Origin: an uncultured Bacteroidales bacterium
GTDB lineage: Bacteria; Bacteroidota; Bacteroidia; Bacteroidales; F082
NCBI GenBank assembly: GCA_937926515.1
Contig: CALAZZ010000192.1
Location: 1 to 5,697, forward strand
Direction of reading: 5' to 3'
Length of the DNA stretch: 5,697 nt
A program made the translations under genes and the position numbers. Below the pieces are notes generated by a model that made no database searches, was not told the DNA's origin, and saw only the letters and a program-made list of their open reading frames with translations. Shown piece by piece: positions 1 through 5,360 of the stretch. Every line of letters starts with the position of its first letter. Position 1 is the first letter of the stretch.

Positions 1-98
1 CATTTAAGATATCAACATTTTTATTAACAAATCAAACCGCACAACACGTTATATACATATATATATCATTATATTTATTTAAATAAACACAATTCCTT

Positions 99-122
99 AT
101 TTGGGCATATCTATGCCCAAAT
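99..122. other. Perfect 10-bp hairpin in the leader
   Basis: Positions 99-108 (atttgggcat) are the exact reverse complement of 113-122, with the 4-nt loop atct. No T-run follows on either strand, so it is not a typical intrinsic terminator. It could be an operator, an RNA structure at the end of an upstream transcript, or a chance palindrome; the GC-rich core inside very AT-rich DNA makes chance less likely. Confidence 0.6.
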
Positions 123-161
123 TGACAATCTGTATCAAGATACCGTTCATTAATAAATAAA

Positions 162-194
162 ATTCGTTCCCCAACGAATGCTGATTTTTTCAGC
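162..194. other. Two adjacent small hairpins
   Basis: attcgtt at 162-168 pairs with aacgaat at 173-179 across a cccc loop (7 bp). Directly abutting it, gctga at 180-184 pairs with tcagc at 190-194 across a loop of five T (5 bp). Together with the hairpin at 99-122 this makes three stem-loops within 100 bases. The first stem is followed by a T-run at 185-190, so the pair might act as a weak terminator for rightward transcription entering from outside the window. This is inference. Confidence 0.4.
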
Positions 195-493
195 TTAATT
201 CACAAAAGAAAATAAAATTTAATGAAAAAGCAAATTTTTTTACTAAATATTTTTGTTAATTGATTAATTTGAAACCACTTTCATGGTTTAGCCTCACCTT
301 TTCCAGTACAAATAATGACATCGCATGCCTCTCAGCCTCCTTTGCATGTAGTGCTTTATTGGAATTATTTGTAAAGGATTCGTTCGTGATCGATAAACAA
401 AGTTCTGAGGATACATAGGGCTTGAGCTAAGAGCACCAATTTGAATTTGAAAGTAGCGTTCATTATAACTGAGCAAAAAAATTGTTCAAATAA

Positions 494-524
494 TTTGCAG
501 CGAATATTAAATTGAGTAAGTTTG
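494..524 (+). promoter_or_regulatory. Bacteroidota-type promoter for the regulator gene
   Basis: TTTG at 494-497 is followed by exactly 19 nt and then TAAGTTTG at 517-524. This matches the established Bacteroidota housekeeping promoter pattern, a -33 TTG-type element and a -7 TAnnTTTG element about 19 nt apart. Transcription would begin near 531-533, leaving an A-rich leader of under 20 nt before the GTG at 550. No equally good promoter is seen further downstream, so this one may drive the whole regulator-to-aminotransferase series. Confidence 0.6.
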
Positions 525-549
525 TTGCTCAATTATAAAAACAATACCG

Positions 550-1086
550 GTGTTACAGGCGCTGATCACATCAAAAACAAGGATCAGGCTGTTGCTCAAG
601 TTTTTTTTAAACAGCAGCAACACCTCCTACCTGCGCGACCTGGCCAATGAATTTGGCACCTCCACCAATTCCATCCGCCTCGAACTGAACCGCTTTGAAG
701 AGGCAGGCCTGCTCAAGGCTCACAATGAGGGCATGCGCAAGCTGTTTCGTGCCAATACCGAGCATCCGCTGTTTGGTGATATCAACAGCCTGGTGCGTAA
801 ATATGTGGGGGTGGACAAGATCATCGAAAGAGTGATCGATAAGCTGGGCAAGCCCAAAGCGGTGTACCTGAGCGGCGAACTGGCCAAAGGCAACGACAGC
901 GACAGCCTGCACCTTATTATTATAGGAGATGATATCGATATGGCCTACCTGGAAAACTTAGTAGGCAAGGCCCAGGATGCCATCACACGTAAGATATTTT
1001 ACAGGGTGTTTACACCTGAAACATTCCAGCAGCAAGCAGCACTAATGCAGGAACATGCACTGCTGGTATGGCAACATAAGGACTGA
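550..1086 (+). CDS. Winged-helix regulator with degenerate nucleotidyltransferase-like C-terminus
   Basis: A 178-residue protein of a family I recognise at the head of Bacteroidota polysaccharide loci; its characteristic start is MLQALITSKTRIRLLLKFFL. Residues about 5-70 form a winged helix-turn-helix, with the helix pair around YLRDLANEFGTSTNSIRLEL (27-46) and a wing near 56-68. Residues about 100-165 resemble a small nucleotidyltransferase (MNT-like) fold around VYLSGELAKGNDSDSLHLII, but the usual GS and DxD metal-binding residues are not intact, so catalysis is doubtful. It is probably a cytoplasmic DNA-binding regulator, perhaps of this locus. The start is GTG: the frame is closed upstream by a stop at 517-519, no ATG is available, and the family N-terminus begins exactly here. 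GC content is high over roughly 640-900 and lower towards the 3' end. Target and ligand are unknown. Confidence 0.85.
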   Translation: MLQALITSKTRIRLLLKFFLNSSNTSYLRDLANEFGTSTNSIRLELNRFEEAGLLKAHNEGMRKLFRANTEHPLFGDINSLVRKYVGVDKIIERVIDKLGKPKAVYLSGELAKGNDSDSLHLIIIGDDIDMAYLENLVGKAQDAITRKIFYRVFTPETFQQQAALMQEHALLVWQHKD

Positions 1087-1191
1087 TTTCCGTTGCAAGT
1101 CAGTTTTGGGCTAAACAACTAGCCTCCAGTTCCATACAGAAAATACGATGGGACTTAGAAGGCGAAAGCATGTCCGGGGTGGACTATGAGA
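1087..1191. other. Spacer between regulator and repeat array
   Basis: About 105 bases with no gene. A weak 5-bp stem (ggcta 1109-1113 with tagcc 1120-1124) is the only structure and lacks a T-run, so I see no terminator after the regulator. The GC-rich repeat array begins near its right end, around 1190. Confidence 0.5.
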
Positions 1192-1296
1192 AGGCGGCGG
1201 GGTACCCGAAAGGCGGCTTCAGAGGGACCGTGGGATGCCCGAAAGGCGCGAACGAAGCATCCGGCGGGTCGCTCGAAAGGCGCCTACAAAGGAACC

Positions 1297-1356
1297 GCGA
1301 GATTGCTTCGCCCCTGGAAGGCTTGCTCCGCAAGCCTTCCAGGAGCTCGCAAATTC
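1297..1356 (+). repeat. Hairpin repeat unit R1 (direct orientation)
   Basis: Conserved flanks gcgagattgcttc (left) and ctcgcaaattc (right) enclose a palindrome. gcgag at 1297-1301 pairs with ctcgc at 1346-1350. Inside, cctggaaggcttgc at 1313-1326 pairs perfectly over 14 bp with 1330-1343 across the loop tcc. The same flanks recur in R3 and R4 with different stem sequences. Confidence 0.85.
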
Positions 1357-1380
1357 GCACTCTGTAGGCCGGTCTTCAAA

Positions 1381-1446
1381 GCCGGACTTTGCGAGGAGGC
1401 CATCAAGGGCCCCTGCCCGAGATGGCTGACGAAGCAAACCCGGCGG
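1381..1446 (-). repeat. Hairpin repeat unit L1 (inverted orientation)
   Basis: Outer arms ccgg plus tttgc (1382-1392) pair with gcaaa plus ccgg (1434-1443). The inner stem ccatcaagggc at 1400-1410 pairs with 1415-1425 at 9 of 11 positions across the loop ccct. Read on the minus strand its flanks become TTGCTTC and CTCGCAAA, the same as the direct units, so it is an inverted copy of the R type. Confidence 0.8.
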
Positions 1447-1469
1447 GTTCTCTAAAGCCTTTGATAAGA

Positions 1470-1754
1470 ATGAGAGCATATGTCTACATAACAGCTAACA
1501 AACCCCATGGGGTGCTTTACACTGGCCTGACCAGCGAGCTTAAATATCGCATTACCAGCCATAAAACGAAGAAGTACGAAAATGCATTCTCGGCCCGGTA
1601 TAATGTGGATAAGCTTGTTTACTATGAAACCTTTAACAGCATAATCACGGCCCAGGCCAGGGAAAAACAGATCAAAGCCGGGTCGCGGGCTAAAAAGATA
1701 ATGCTTATCGAAAGCATGAACCCTGAGTGGAAAGACCTATATGACACACTCTGA
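1470..1754 (+). CDS. Small GIY-YIG endonuclease (URI-type, COG2827-like)
   Basis: A 94-residue single-domain GIY-YIG protein of the URI type common in Bacteroidota. The motif halves read VYI (residues 5-7) and YTG (17-19). The expected catalytic Arg is R27 in LKYRI, the conserved His is H31, and the metal-binding Glu is E65 in REKQIKAGSR. The ending NPEWKDLYDTL is typical of full-length members, so the gene looks intact. I chose the ATG at 1470 because MRAYVYIT matches the usual family N-terminus; the same frame stays open upstream to an ATG at 1389, but that part is translated repeat. The gene lies between two inverted repeat units, with repeat resuming 6 nt after its stop codon. Relatives are poorly characterised; I recall, without being able to check, reports that some cut single-stranded DNA at genomic repeats. 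No dedicated promoter is visible. Confidence 0.88.
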   Translation: MRAYVYITANKPHGVLYTGLTSELKYRITSHKTKKYENAFSARYNVDKLVYYETFNSIITAQAREKQIKAGSRAKKIMLIESMNPEWKDLYDTL

Positions 1755-1768
1755 AAGTGGGCTACAGA

Positions 1769-1834
1769 GCCGGACTTTGCGAGGAGGCCATCGAGGGCCT
1801 TTGCCCGAGATGGCTGACGCGGCAAACCCGGCGG
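1769..1834 (-). repeat. Hairpin repeat unit L2 (inverted orientation)
   Basis: Same design as L1. The inner stem ccatcgagggc (1789-1799) pairs with gcccgagatgg (1804-1814) at 9 of 11 positions across the loop cttt, within outer arms tttgc and gcaaa. The right flank reads gcggcaaa instead of gaagcaaa. It is identical to L4 apart from the last base. Confidence 0.8.
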
Positions 1835-1897
1835 CCACCCAAAATGCGTGAACAAAGCACCAGGCGGGTTGCCCAAAAGGCACTCTTCAGAGGAAAC

Positions 1898-1956
1898 GCG
1901 AGATTGCTTCGTCCCTGAATGGCTTGCGGAGCAAGCCTTCAGGGACTCGCAAATTC
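1898..1956 (+). repeat. Hairpin repeat unit R3 (direct orientation)
   Basis: Flanks gcgagattgcttc and ctcgcaaattc surround a long hairpin. gtccctgaa (1911-1919) pairs with ttcagggac (1938-1946), T1920 is bulged, and ggcttgc (1921-1927) pairs with gcaagcc (1931-1937) across the loop gga. That gives 16 bp with a single bulge. Confidence 0.85.
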
Positions 1957-1980
1957 CCGCTCCGGCTGCTAAGCTACAGA

Positions 1981-2045
1981 GCCGGACTTTGCGAGAAGGC
2001 ACTTAAGGGCTCCGCCCTTAAGTGACGACGAAGCAAACTCGGCGG
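1981..2045 (-). repeat. Hairpin repeat unit L3 (inverted orientation)
   Basis: The inner stem cacttaagggc (2000-2010) pairs perfectly over 11 bp with gcccttaagtg (2014-2024) across the loop tcc. Outer arms are tttgc (1988-1992) and gcaaa (2033-2037). The stem differs from L1, L2 and L4 at several positions on both arms, yet pairing is retained and improved. Confidence 0.85.
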
Positions 2046-2056
2046 GCACCCAAAAA

Positions 2057-2101
2057 GCGTGAACAAAGGACCCAGCGGCCACTAAAAAAGCGTGAACAAA
2101 G
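2057..2101 (+). repeat. Short 33-bp tandem duplication of the spacer module
   Basis: gcgtgaacaaag occurs at 2057-2068 and again at 2090-2101, 33 bases apart, and also at 1846-1857. The first of the close pair heads a truncated spacer module without hairpin units, which looks like a local partial duplication within the array. Confidence 0.65.
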
Positions 2102-2140
2102 CACCCGGCGGGTTGCCCGAAAGGCACTTTCAGAGGAACC

Positions 2141-2195
2141 GCGAGATTGCTTCACAAGCAGTCTGAGCGAAGCTCAGCTGCTTGCTCGCAAATTC
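2141..2195 (+). repeat. Hairpin repeat unit R4 (direct orientation)
   Basis: It has the same flanks as R1 and R3 but an unrelated stem. caagcag (2155-2161) pairs with ctgcttg (2178-2184), T2162 is bulged, and ctgagc (2163-2168) pairs with gctcag (2172-2177) across the loop gaa. The bulged T lies at the same place in the architecture as in R3. Confidence 0.85.
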
Positions 2196-2219
2196 CCGCT
2201 CCGGCTGCTAAGCTACAGA

Positions 2220-2285
2220 GCCGGACTTTGCGAGGAGGCCATCGAGGGCCTTTGCCCGAGATGGCTGACGCGGCAAACCCGGCGA
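2220..2285 (-). repeat. Hairpin repeat unit L4 (inverted orientation)
   Basis: Copy of L2: the inner stem ccatcgagggc (2240-2250) pairs with gcccgagatgg (2255-2265) across cttt, inside outer arms tttgc and gcaaa. It ends 12 bases before the flippase ATG, so it would lie in the 5' untranslated region of any transcript entering from upstream. Confidence 0.8.
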
Positions 2286-2297
2286 GCACCCAAAATC

Positions 2298-3779
2298 ATG
2301 AACATTCAAAACAATAACCCCTTGTCCCTCAAACAAAAAACCATATCAGGTGTGCTCTGGAGCGCCGTGGACAATGTGTCGGCCAACGCGGTGCATTTTG
2401 TAGTGGGCATCATCCTGGCCAGGCTGCTCACGCCACGTGAGTTTGGCCTCATCGGCATGATCACTATCTTCATTGCCATATCCCAAACTTTTGTGGACAG
2501 TGGCTTTGGCAGCGCCCTCATCCGCAAAAAGCACTGCAGCCAAACGGACTACTCCACCGTGTTTTTCTATAATATGGCGGTGGGCCTGCTCATGTATGCC
2601 CTGCTTTTCTTCGCTGCGGGGCCCATCAGCGCCTTCTACGACGAGCCGCTGCTGAAGCCCATGGTGCGGGTGCTTGGCCTCAACCTCATCATCAACTCTT
2701 ACACCATCATCCAGAGTGTGAACCTCACCCGCCGCATCGACTTCAAGCTCAAGGCCAAGATCTCGGTGATTGCGTCTGTGGCCTCCGGCACACTTGGCAT
2801 TGCTATGGCTTATGGCGGCTATGGGGTGTGGAGCCTGGTGGCCCGCATCGTAGCCGGCACACTTATTACCTCGCTGCTGCTGTGGGTCTGGAACCGCTGG
2901 CGCCCCTCGCTGGTGTTCAGCAAGGCCGCCTTTAAGGAACTGTTTGGGTTTGGGAGTAAGCTTTTGGCTAGCTCGCTTATTGATACCACATATCGGAATA
3001 TATATCTGCTAATCATAGGCAAGTTCTTTTCCGCTCAGCAATTAGGTTATTATACCCGTGCGGATCAATTTAAAAGCTTTCCTTCACAGAATATCATGAG
3101 TATCATGTCACGTGTGACCTATCCTGTACTGGCACAATTACAGGACGAACCAAGCAGGCTGAAAACAGGATACAAACAAATGATCACAACAACCACCTTC
3201 CTAACCTTTACTCTGATGATCGGTATGGCAGCTGTGGCTGAACCAATGGTGATTGTGCTGATCGGTGAACAATGGCGCCCTTCAATAATTTACCTGCAAT
3301 TGCTATGCTTTGTGGGGATGATGTTCCCACTGCAATCTCTTAACCTGAATATGCTGAAAGTCAAAGGGCGATCCGATCTATTCCTGAAACTTGAGATCAT
3401 CAAAAAGCTGATGGCAGTGCCGGTAATTGTAATCGGAGTGCACTATGGGATCATGGTGATGATATTGGGTATGTGTGTAAACAGCCTTATTGCCTATTAT
3501 CTTAACAGTTTTTGGTCAGGACGACTGATCCAATACCCCATGCGTGAACAGCTTAAAGATATCCTACCATCGTTTGTAGCTGCATTGGCAGTTGGCATAA
3601 TGGTATTTATAACAGGATTTTATACAGGATTTGGCTACAAAACCACACTAGCGCTTCAACTGTTAGTAGGCGCCTTTGTAGTAATTACAATTGGTGAATT
3701 ATTCCGTCTTGCTCCTTATTTATACATCAAGGACATTATCTTAACAAAAATCAAAGCCATCGTACATGCCCGCAAATAA
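2298..3779 (+). CDS. Lipopolysaccharide/O-antigen flippase (WzxC-like, MOP superfamily)
   Basis: A 493-residue integral membrane protein of the polysaccharide-transporter branch of the MOP superfamily. Such proteins flip undecaprenyl-linked oligosaccharide across the inner membrane. Recognisable signatures are SLKQKTISGVLWSAVDN at 10-26, VVGIILARLLTPREFGLIGM at 35-54 and VFFYNMAVGL at 88-97. About ten to twelve hydrophobic segments are spread from 30 to 470, and the length is normal for the family. I start at ATG 2298; the frame is open 92 codons further upstream, but that stretch is translated repeat. A TTG at 2322 would give an N-terminus starting MSLKQKTISG, closer to relatives. The stop overlaps the aminotransferase start by 14 bases, implying translational coupling. 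Sampled 60-base lines fall from about 58-63% GC before position 2940 to about 37-38% after 3000, suggesting a mosaic gene. Confidence 0.9.
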   Translation: MNIQNNNPLSLKQKTISGVLWSAVDNVSANAVHFVVGIILARLLTPREFGLIGMITIFIAISQTFVDSGFGSALIRKKHCSQTDYSTVFFYNMAVGLLMYALLFFAAGPISAFYDEPLLKPMVRVLGLNLIINSYTIIQSVNLTRRIDFKLKAKISVIASVASGTLGIAMAYGGYGVWSLVARIVAGTLITSLLLWVWNRWRPSLVFSKAAFKELFGFGSKLLASSLIDTTYRNIYLLIIGKFFSAQQLGYYTRADQFKSFPSQNIMSIMSRVTYPVLAQLQDEPSRLKTGYKQMITTTTFLTFTLMIGMAAVAEPMVIVLIGEQWRPSIIYLQLLCFVGMMFPLQSLNLNMLKVKGRSDLFLKLEIIKKLMAVPVIVIGVHYGIMVMILGMCVNSLIAYYLNSFWSGRLIQYPMREQLKDILPSFVAALAVGIMVFITGFYTGFGYKTTLALQLLVGAFVVITIGELFRLAPYLYIKDIILTKIKAIVHARK

Positions 3780-4881
3780 ACCCATATACGTTACCCAGCC
3801 CGCGCTTCCGCCTAAGGATGATTTCATGGAAAGGATGAAGCAAATTTGGGAAAACCGCATCCTCACCAACAATGGCCCTTTTCATAAACAATTTGAGAAA
3901 GAGCTGGCTGAATACCTGGGTGTGAAATATGTTTCACTGTTTGCCAACGGCACCCTGGCCCTGCTCACAGCATTGCAGGCACTTGATATTCAGGGTGAGG
4001 TGATCACCACGCCTTACAGCTTTGTAGCTAGCACCCATGCATTGTGGTGGAACAATATCAAGCCTGTGTTTATTGACATCGAACCAGACTATTGTAACCT
4101 CGACCCCGAAAAGATTGAAGCTGCCATCACACCTCAAACTACAGCCATCCTTCCCGTGCACGTGTATGGCAACCCCTGCCAGGTGAAGCGGATACAAGAG
4201 ATTTCTGATAAATATCGCCTGAAGGTAATCTATGACGCCTGCCATACTTTTGGGGTGAACGTAAACGGGGAACCGGTACTCAACTTCGGCGACCTGTCAG
4301 TTATGAGCTTTCATGCCACCAAGGTATTCACCACCTTTGAGGGTGGTGCCATTATTTGCCATAATGAAGCCATGAAAGAACGTATCGACCACCTCAAGAA
4401 CTTTGGTTTCGATGGCGAAACCTCAGTGGTTGGTCCAGGCATAAACGCCAAGATGAACGAGTTGCAGGCGGCTATGGGGCTGCTGCAACTGAAACATATT
4501 GACCAATACATTGAAAAGAGGCGCCAGATTTCAAATCGATACCGCGAGCTACTGGCCCATATCAAAGGAATCAGTTTTTTAGAAGATATGCCTGGTGTAA
4601 CGCATTGCTACTCCTACTTCCCGATTTTTGTGGATGAATCCGAATTTGGCATGAGACGGGATGCCCTCTATGAAAAACTAAAAACAAACAACATCTTTGG
4701 CCGCCGCTATTTCTACCCCCTCATTAGTCAGTTTCCCACATACCGGGGTCTTGCATCATCTGCTCCCGGGAAACTTCCGGTAGCAGAAATGATCACAGAA
4801 AGGGTAATCTGTTTGCCACTGTTTCCTGAACTAACAACAGATCTATTGCATGCAATTGTTCAGGTGATCACGCCAAAATAA
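3766..4881 (+). CDS. DegT/DnrJ/EryC1/StrS sugar aminotransferase, VioA-like
   Basis: A 371-residue PLP-dependent aminotransferase of fold type I in the sugar-aminotransferase family. The Schiff-base lysine is K186 in SFHATKVFTTFEGGAI, the aspartate contacting the pyridine nitrogen is D157 in YDACH, and the late signature NAKMNELQAAMGL is at 227-239. Length and both ends fit the family. The N-terminal block ILTNNGPFHKQFE and the segment ITTPYSFVAST resemble VioA, which makes dTDP-4-amino-4,6-dideoxyglucose from the 4-keto sugar with glutamate as donor; this subfamily call is from memory. Related enzymes make the galactose isomer or 3-amino sugars, so the product is uncertain. It acts in the cytoplasm, supplying a precursor for the glycan that the upstream flippase would export. 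The ATG at 3766 lies inside the end of the flippase gene, so the two are co-transcribed. No terminator hairpin follows its stop. Confidence 0.9.
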   Translation: MPANKPIYVTQPALPPKDDFMERMKQIWENRILTNNGPFHKQFEKELAEYLGVKYVSLFANGTLALLTALQALDIQGEVITTPYSFVASTHALWWNNIKPVFIDIEPDYCNLDPEKIEAAITPQTTAILPVHVYGNPCQVKRIQEISDKYRLKVIYDACHTFGVNVNGEPVLNFGDLSVMSFHATKVFTTFEGGAIICHNEAMKERIDHLKNFGFDGETSVVGPGINAKMNELQAAMGLLQLKHIDQYIEKRRQISNRYRELLAHIKGISFLEDMPGVTHCYSYFPIFVDESEFGMRRDALYEKLKTNNIFGRRYFYPLISQFPTYRGLASSAPGKLPVAEMITERVICLPLFPELTTDLLHAIVQVITPK

Positions 4882-4949
4882 ATATAATAAAATGAAATAT
4901 AAATAAAAGAAAATAATCCCAAACGAACTGCTGCACAAAATCATTTAAA

Positions 4950-5342
4950 ATGGAATATAATCCAATACCAATAGAACTTGAAGAAATTGGCAAGAAGATA
5001 GTCGATGCTGCCTATCATGTTCATAAAGCACTTGGACCGGGGCTGTTGGAAAAAGTTTATGAGGTTTGTTTATGCCACGAATTGAAAAAAAGAGGTTTGA
5101 AATTTAAACGACAGCTAGATATTCCAATAGTCTATGATGGTTTAGTCTTCGACGAAGGACTGAGATTAGATGTTCTGGTTGAAGAGAGCATCATTTGCGA
5201 AATTAAAGCTGTAGATCTGGTAAATCCAGTATGGGATGCTCAAATATTGAGTCATCTCAAATTAACAAATAAAAGGCTTGGTTACCTTATTAATTTTAAC
5301 GTTGTAAATATTGGAAGTGGTATAAAACGCTTTGTGTTATAA
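4950..5342 (+). CDS. GxxExxY protein (PD-(D/E)XK nuclease-like fold)
   Basis: A complete 130-residue member of the GxxExxY family. The name motif is GLLEKVY at residues 31-37. A nuclease-like core follows: D74 in LRLDVLVE, then EIK at 84-86, then AQILSHLKLTNKRLGYLINF at 97-116, which is the usual conserved C-terminal block. The arrangement matches PD-(D/E)XK-type nucleases, but the family's biochemical role is not established as far as I know. Members are frequent in Bacteroidota and are also known inside 23S rRNA intervening sequences. The gene follows the aminotransferase after a 68-base AT-rich gap without a recognisable promoter or Shine-Dalgarno sequence. It is more AT-rich than its neighbours, and a tandem repeat array begins about 20 bases after its stop codon. 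It is unlikely to take part in sugar synthesis and is probably independent cargo. Confidence 0.88.
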   Translation: MEYNPIPIELEEIGKKIVDAAYHVHKALGPGLLEKVYEVCLCHELKKRGLKFKRQLDIPIVYDGLVFDEGLRLDVLVEESIICEIKAVDLVNPVWDAQILSHLKLTNKRLGYLINFNVVNIGSGIKRFVL

Positions 5343-5360
5343 GCAATCATTCTTGCCAGT

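Larger units (their letters stand above)
1..493. other. AT-rich non-coding leader of the locus
   Basis: This stretch is strongly AT-rich and I see no convincing gene on either strand. It holds three short hairpins near its left end (listed separately) and long A/T runs between about 200 and 260. The only open frame of any length is a 60-codon minus-strand frame at 294-476 with no recognisable motif. It is most likely the boundary between the previous transcription unit, which lies outside the window, and the polysaccharide locus. Confidence 0.7.
1192..1469. repeat. Left part of GC-rich palindromic repeat array
   Basis: A GC-rich block unlike the flanking DNA. It opens with degenerate spacer modules containing cccgaaaggc (1205-1214 and again at 1238-1247). 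A fuller module at about 1246-1296 aligns with 2090-2140. Then come one direct hairpin unit (1297-1356) and one inverted unit (1381-1446). The last 23 bases before the GIY-YIG start codon are not obviously repeat. Several frames stay open through the block, but their translations are Arg/Pro/Ala-rich, match no family I know, and follow the repeat rather than a gene. Confidence 0.8.
1761..2290. repeat. Right part of GC-rich palindromic repeat array
   Basis: The array resumes after the GIY-YIG gene and runs to the flippase start. Order: inverted unit L2 (1769-1834), spacer module starting gcgtgaacaaag (1846-1897), R3 (1898-1956), L3 (1981-2045), a 33-bp partial spacer (2057-2089), a full spacer module (2090-2140), R4 (2141-2195) and L4 (2220-2285). 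A full unit (spacer, R, L) is about 211 bp. Positions 1761-1833 and 2212-2284 are identical over 73 bp, and 1946-1995 is identical to 2185-2234. No stop-bounded gene with a recognisable family occurs here. Confidence 0.85.

Noticed and set aside
248..255. TATTTTTG as a second promoter -7 element
   Set aside because: It fits TAnnTTTG, but no TTG lies about 19 nt upstream and the region is so AT-rich that a chance match is likely.
294..476. 60-codon open frame on the minus strand
   Set aside because: No recognisable motif, AT-rich surroundings, and no supporting promoter or start context; it is within what chance gives.
1297..1356. R1 hairpin, and the other array hairpins, as intrinsic terminators
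   Set aside because: None is followed by a run of T on either strand, and the conserved flanks on both sides point to a repeat unit.
1389..1469. 27-residue N-terminal extension of the GIY-YIG protein
   Set aside because: The extension is translated repeat; the domain starts cleanly at the ATG at 1470, as in other family members.
1170..1479. Several overlapping open frames, on both strands, through the left repeat block
   Set aside because: They overlap each other, encode Arg/Pro/Ala-rich strings that follow the repeat units, and stay open only because the repeat is GC-rich and poor in stops.
1622..2002. 126-codon minus-strand open frame across the GIY-YIG 3' end and array
   Set aside because: It is antisense to a well-supported gene and otherwise consists of repeat translation.
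1192..2290. Insertion sequence or classical transposon
   Set aside because: No transposase or integrase, no terminal inverted repeats bounding the whole block, and no target-site duplication that I could find.
2022..2297. 92-residue N-terminal extension of the flippase
   Set aside because: It encodes repeat units R4 and L4 and the spacers, not a membrane or signal sequence. Flippases of this family begin at about the SLKQKTISG segment.
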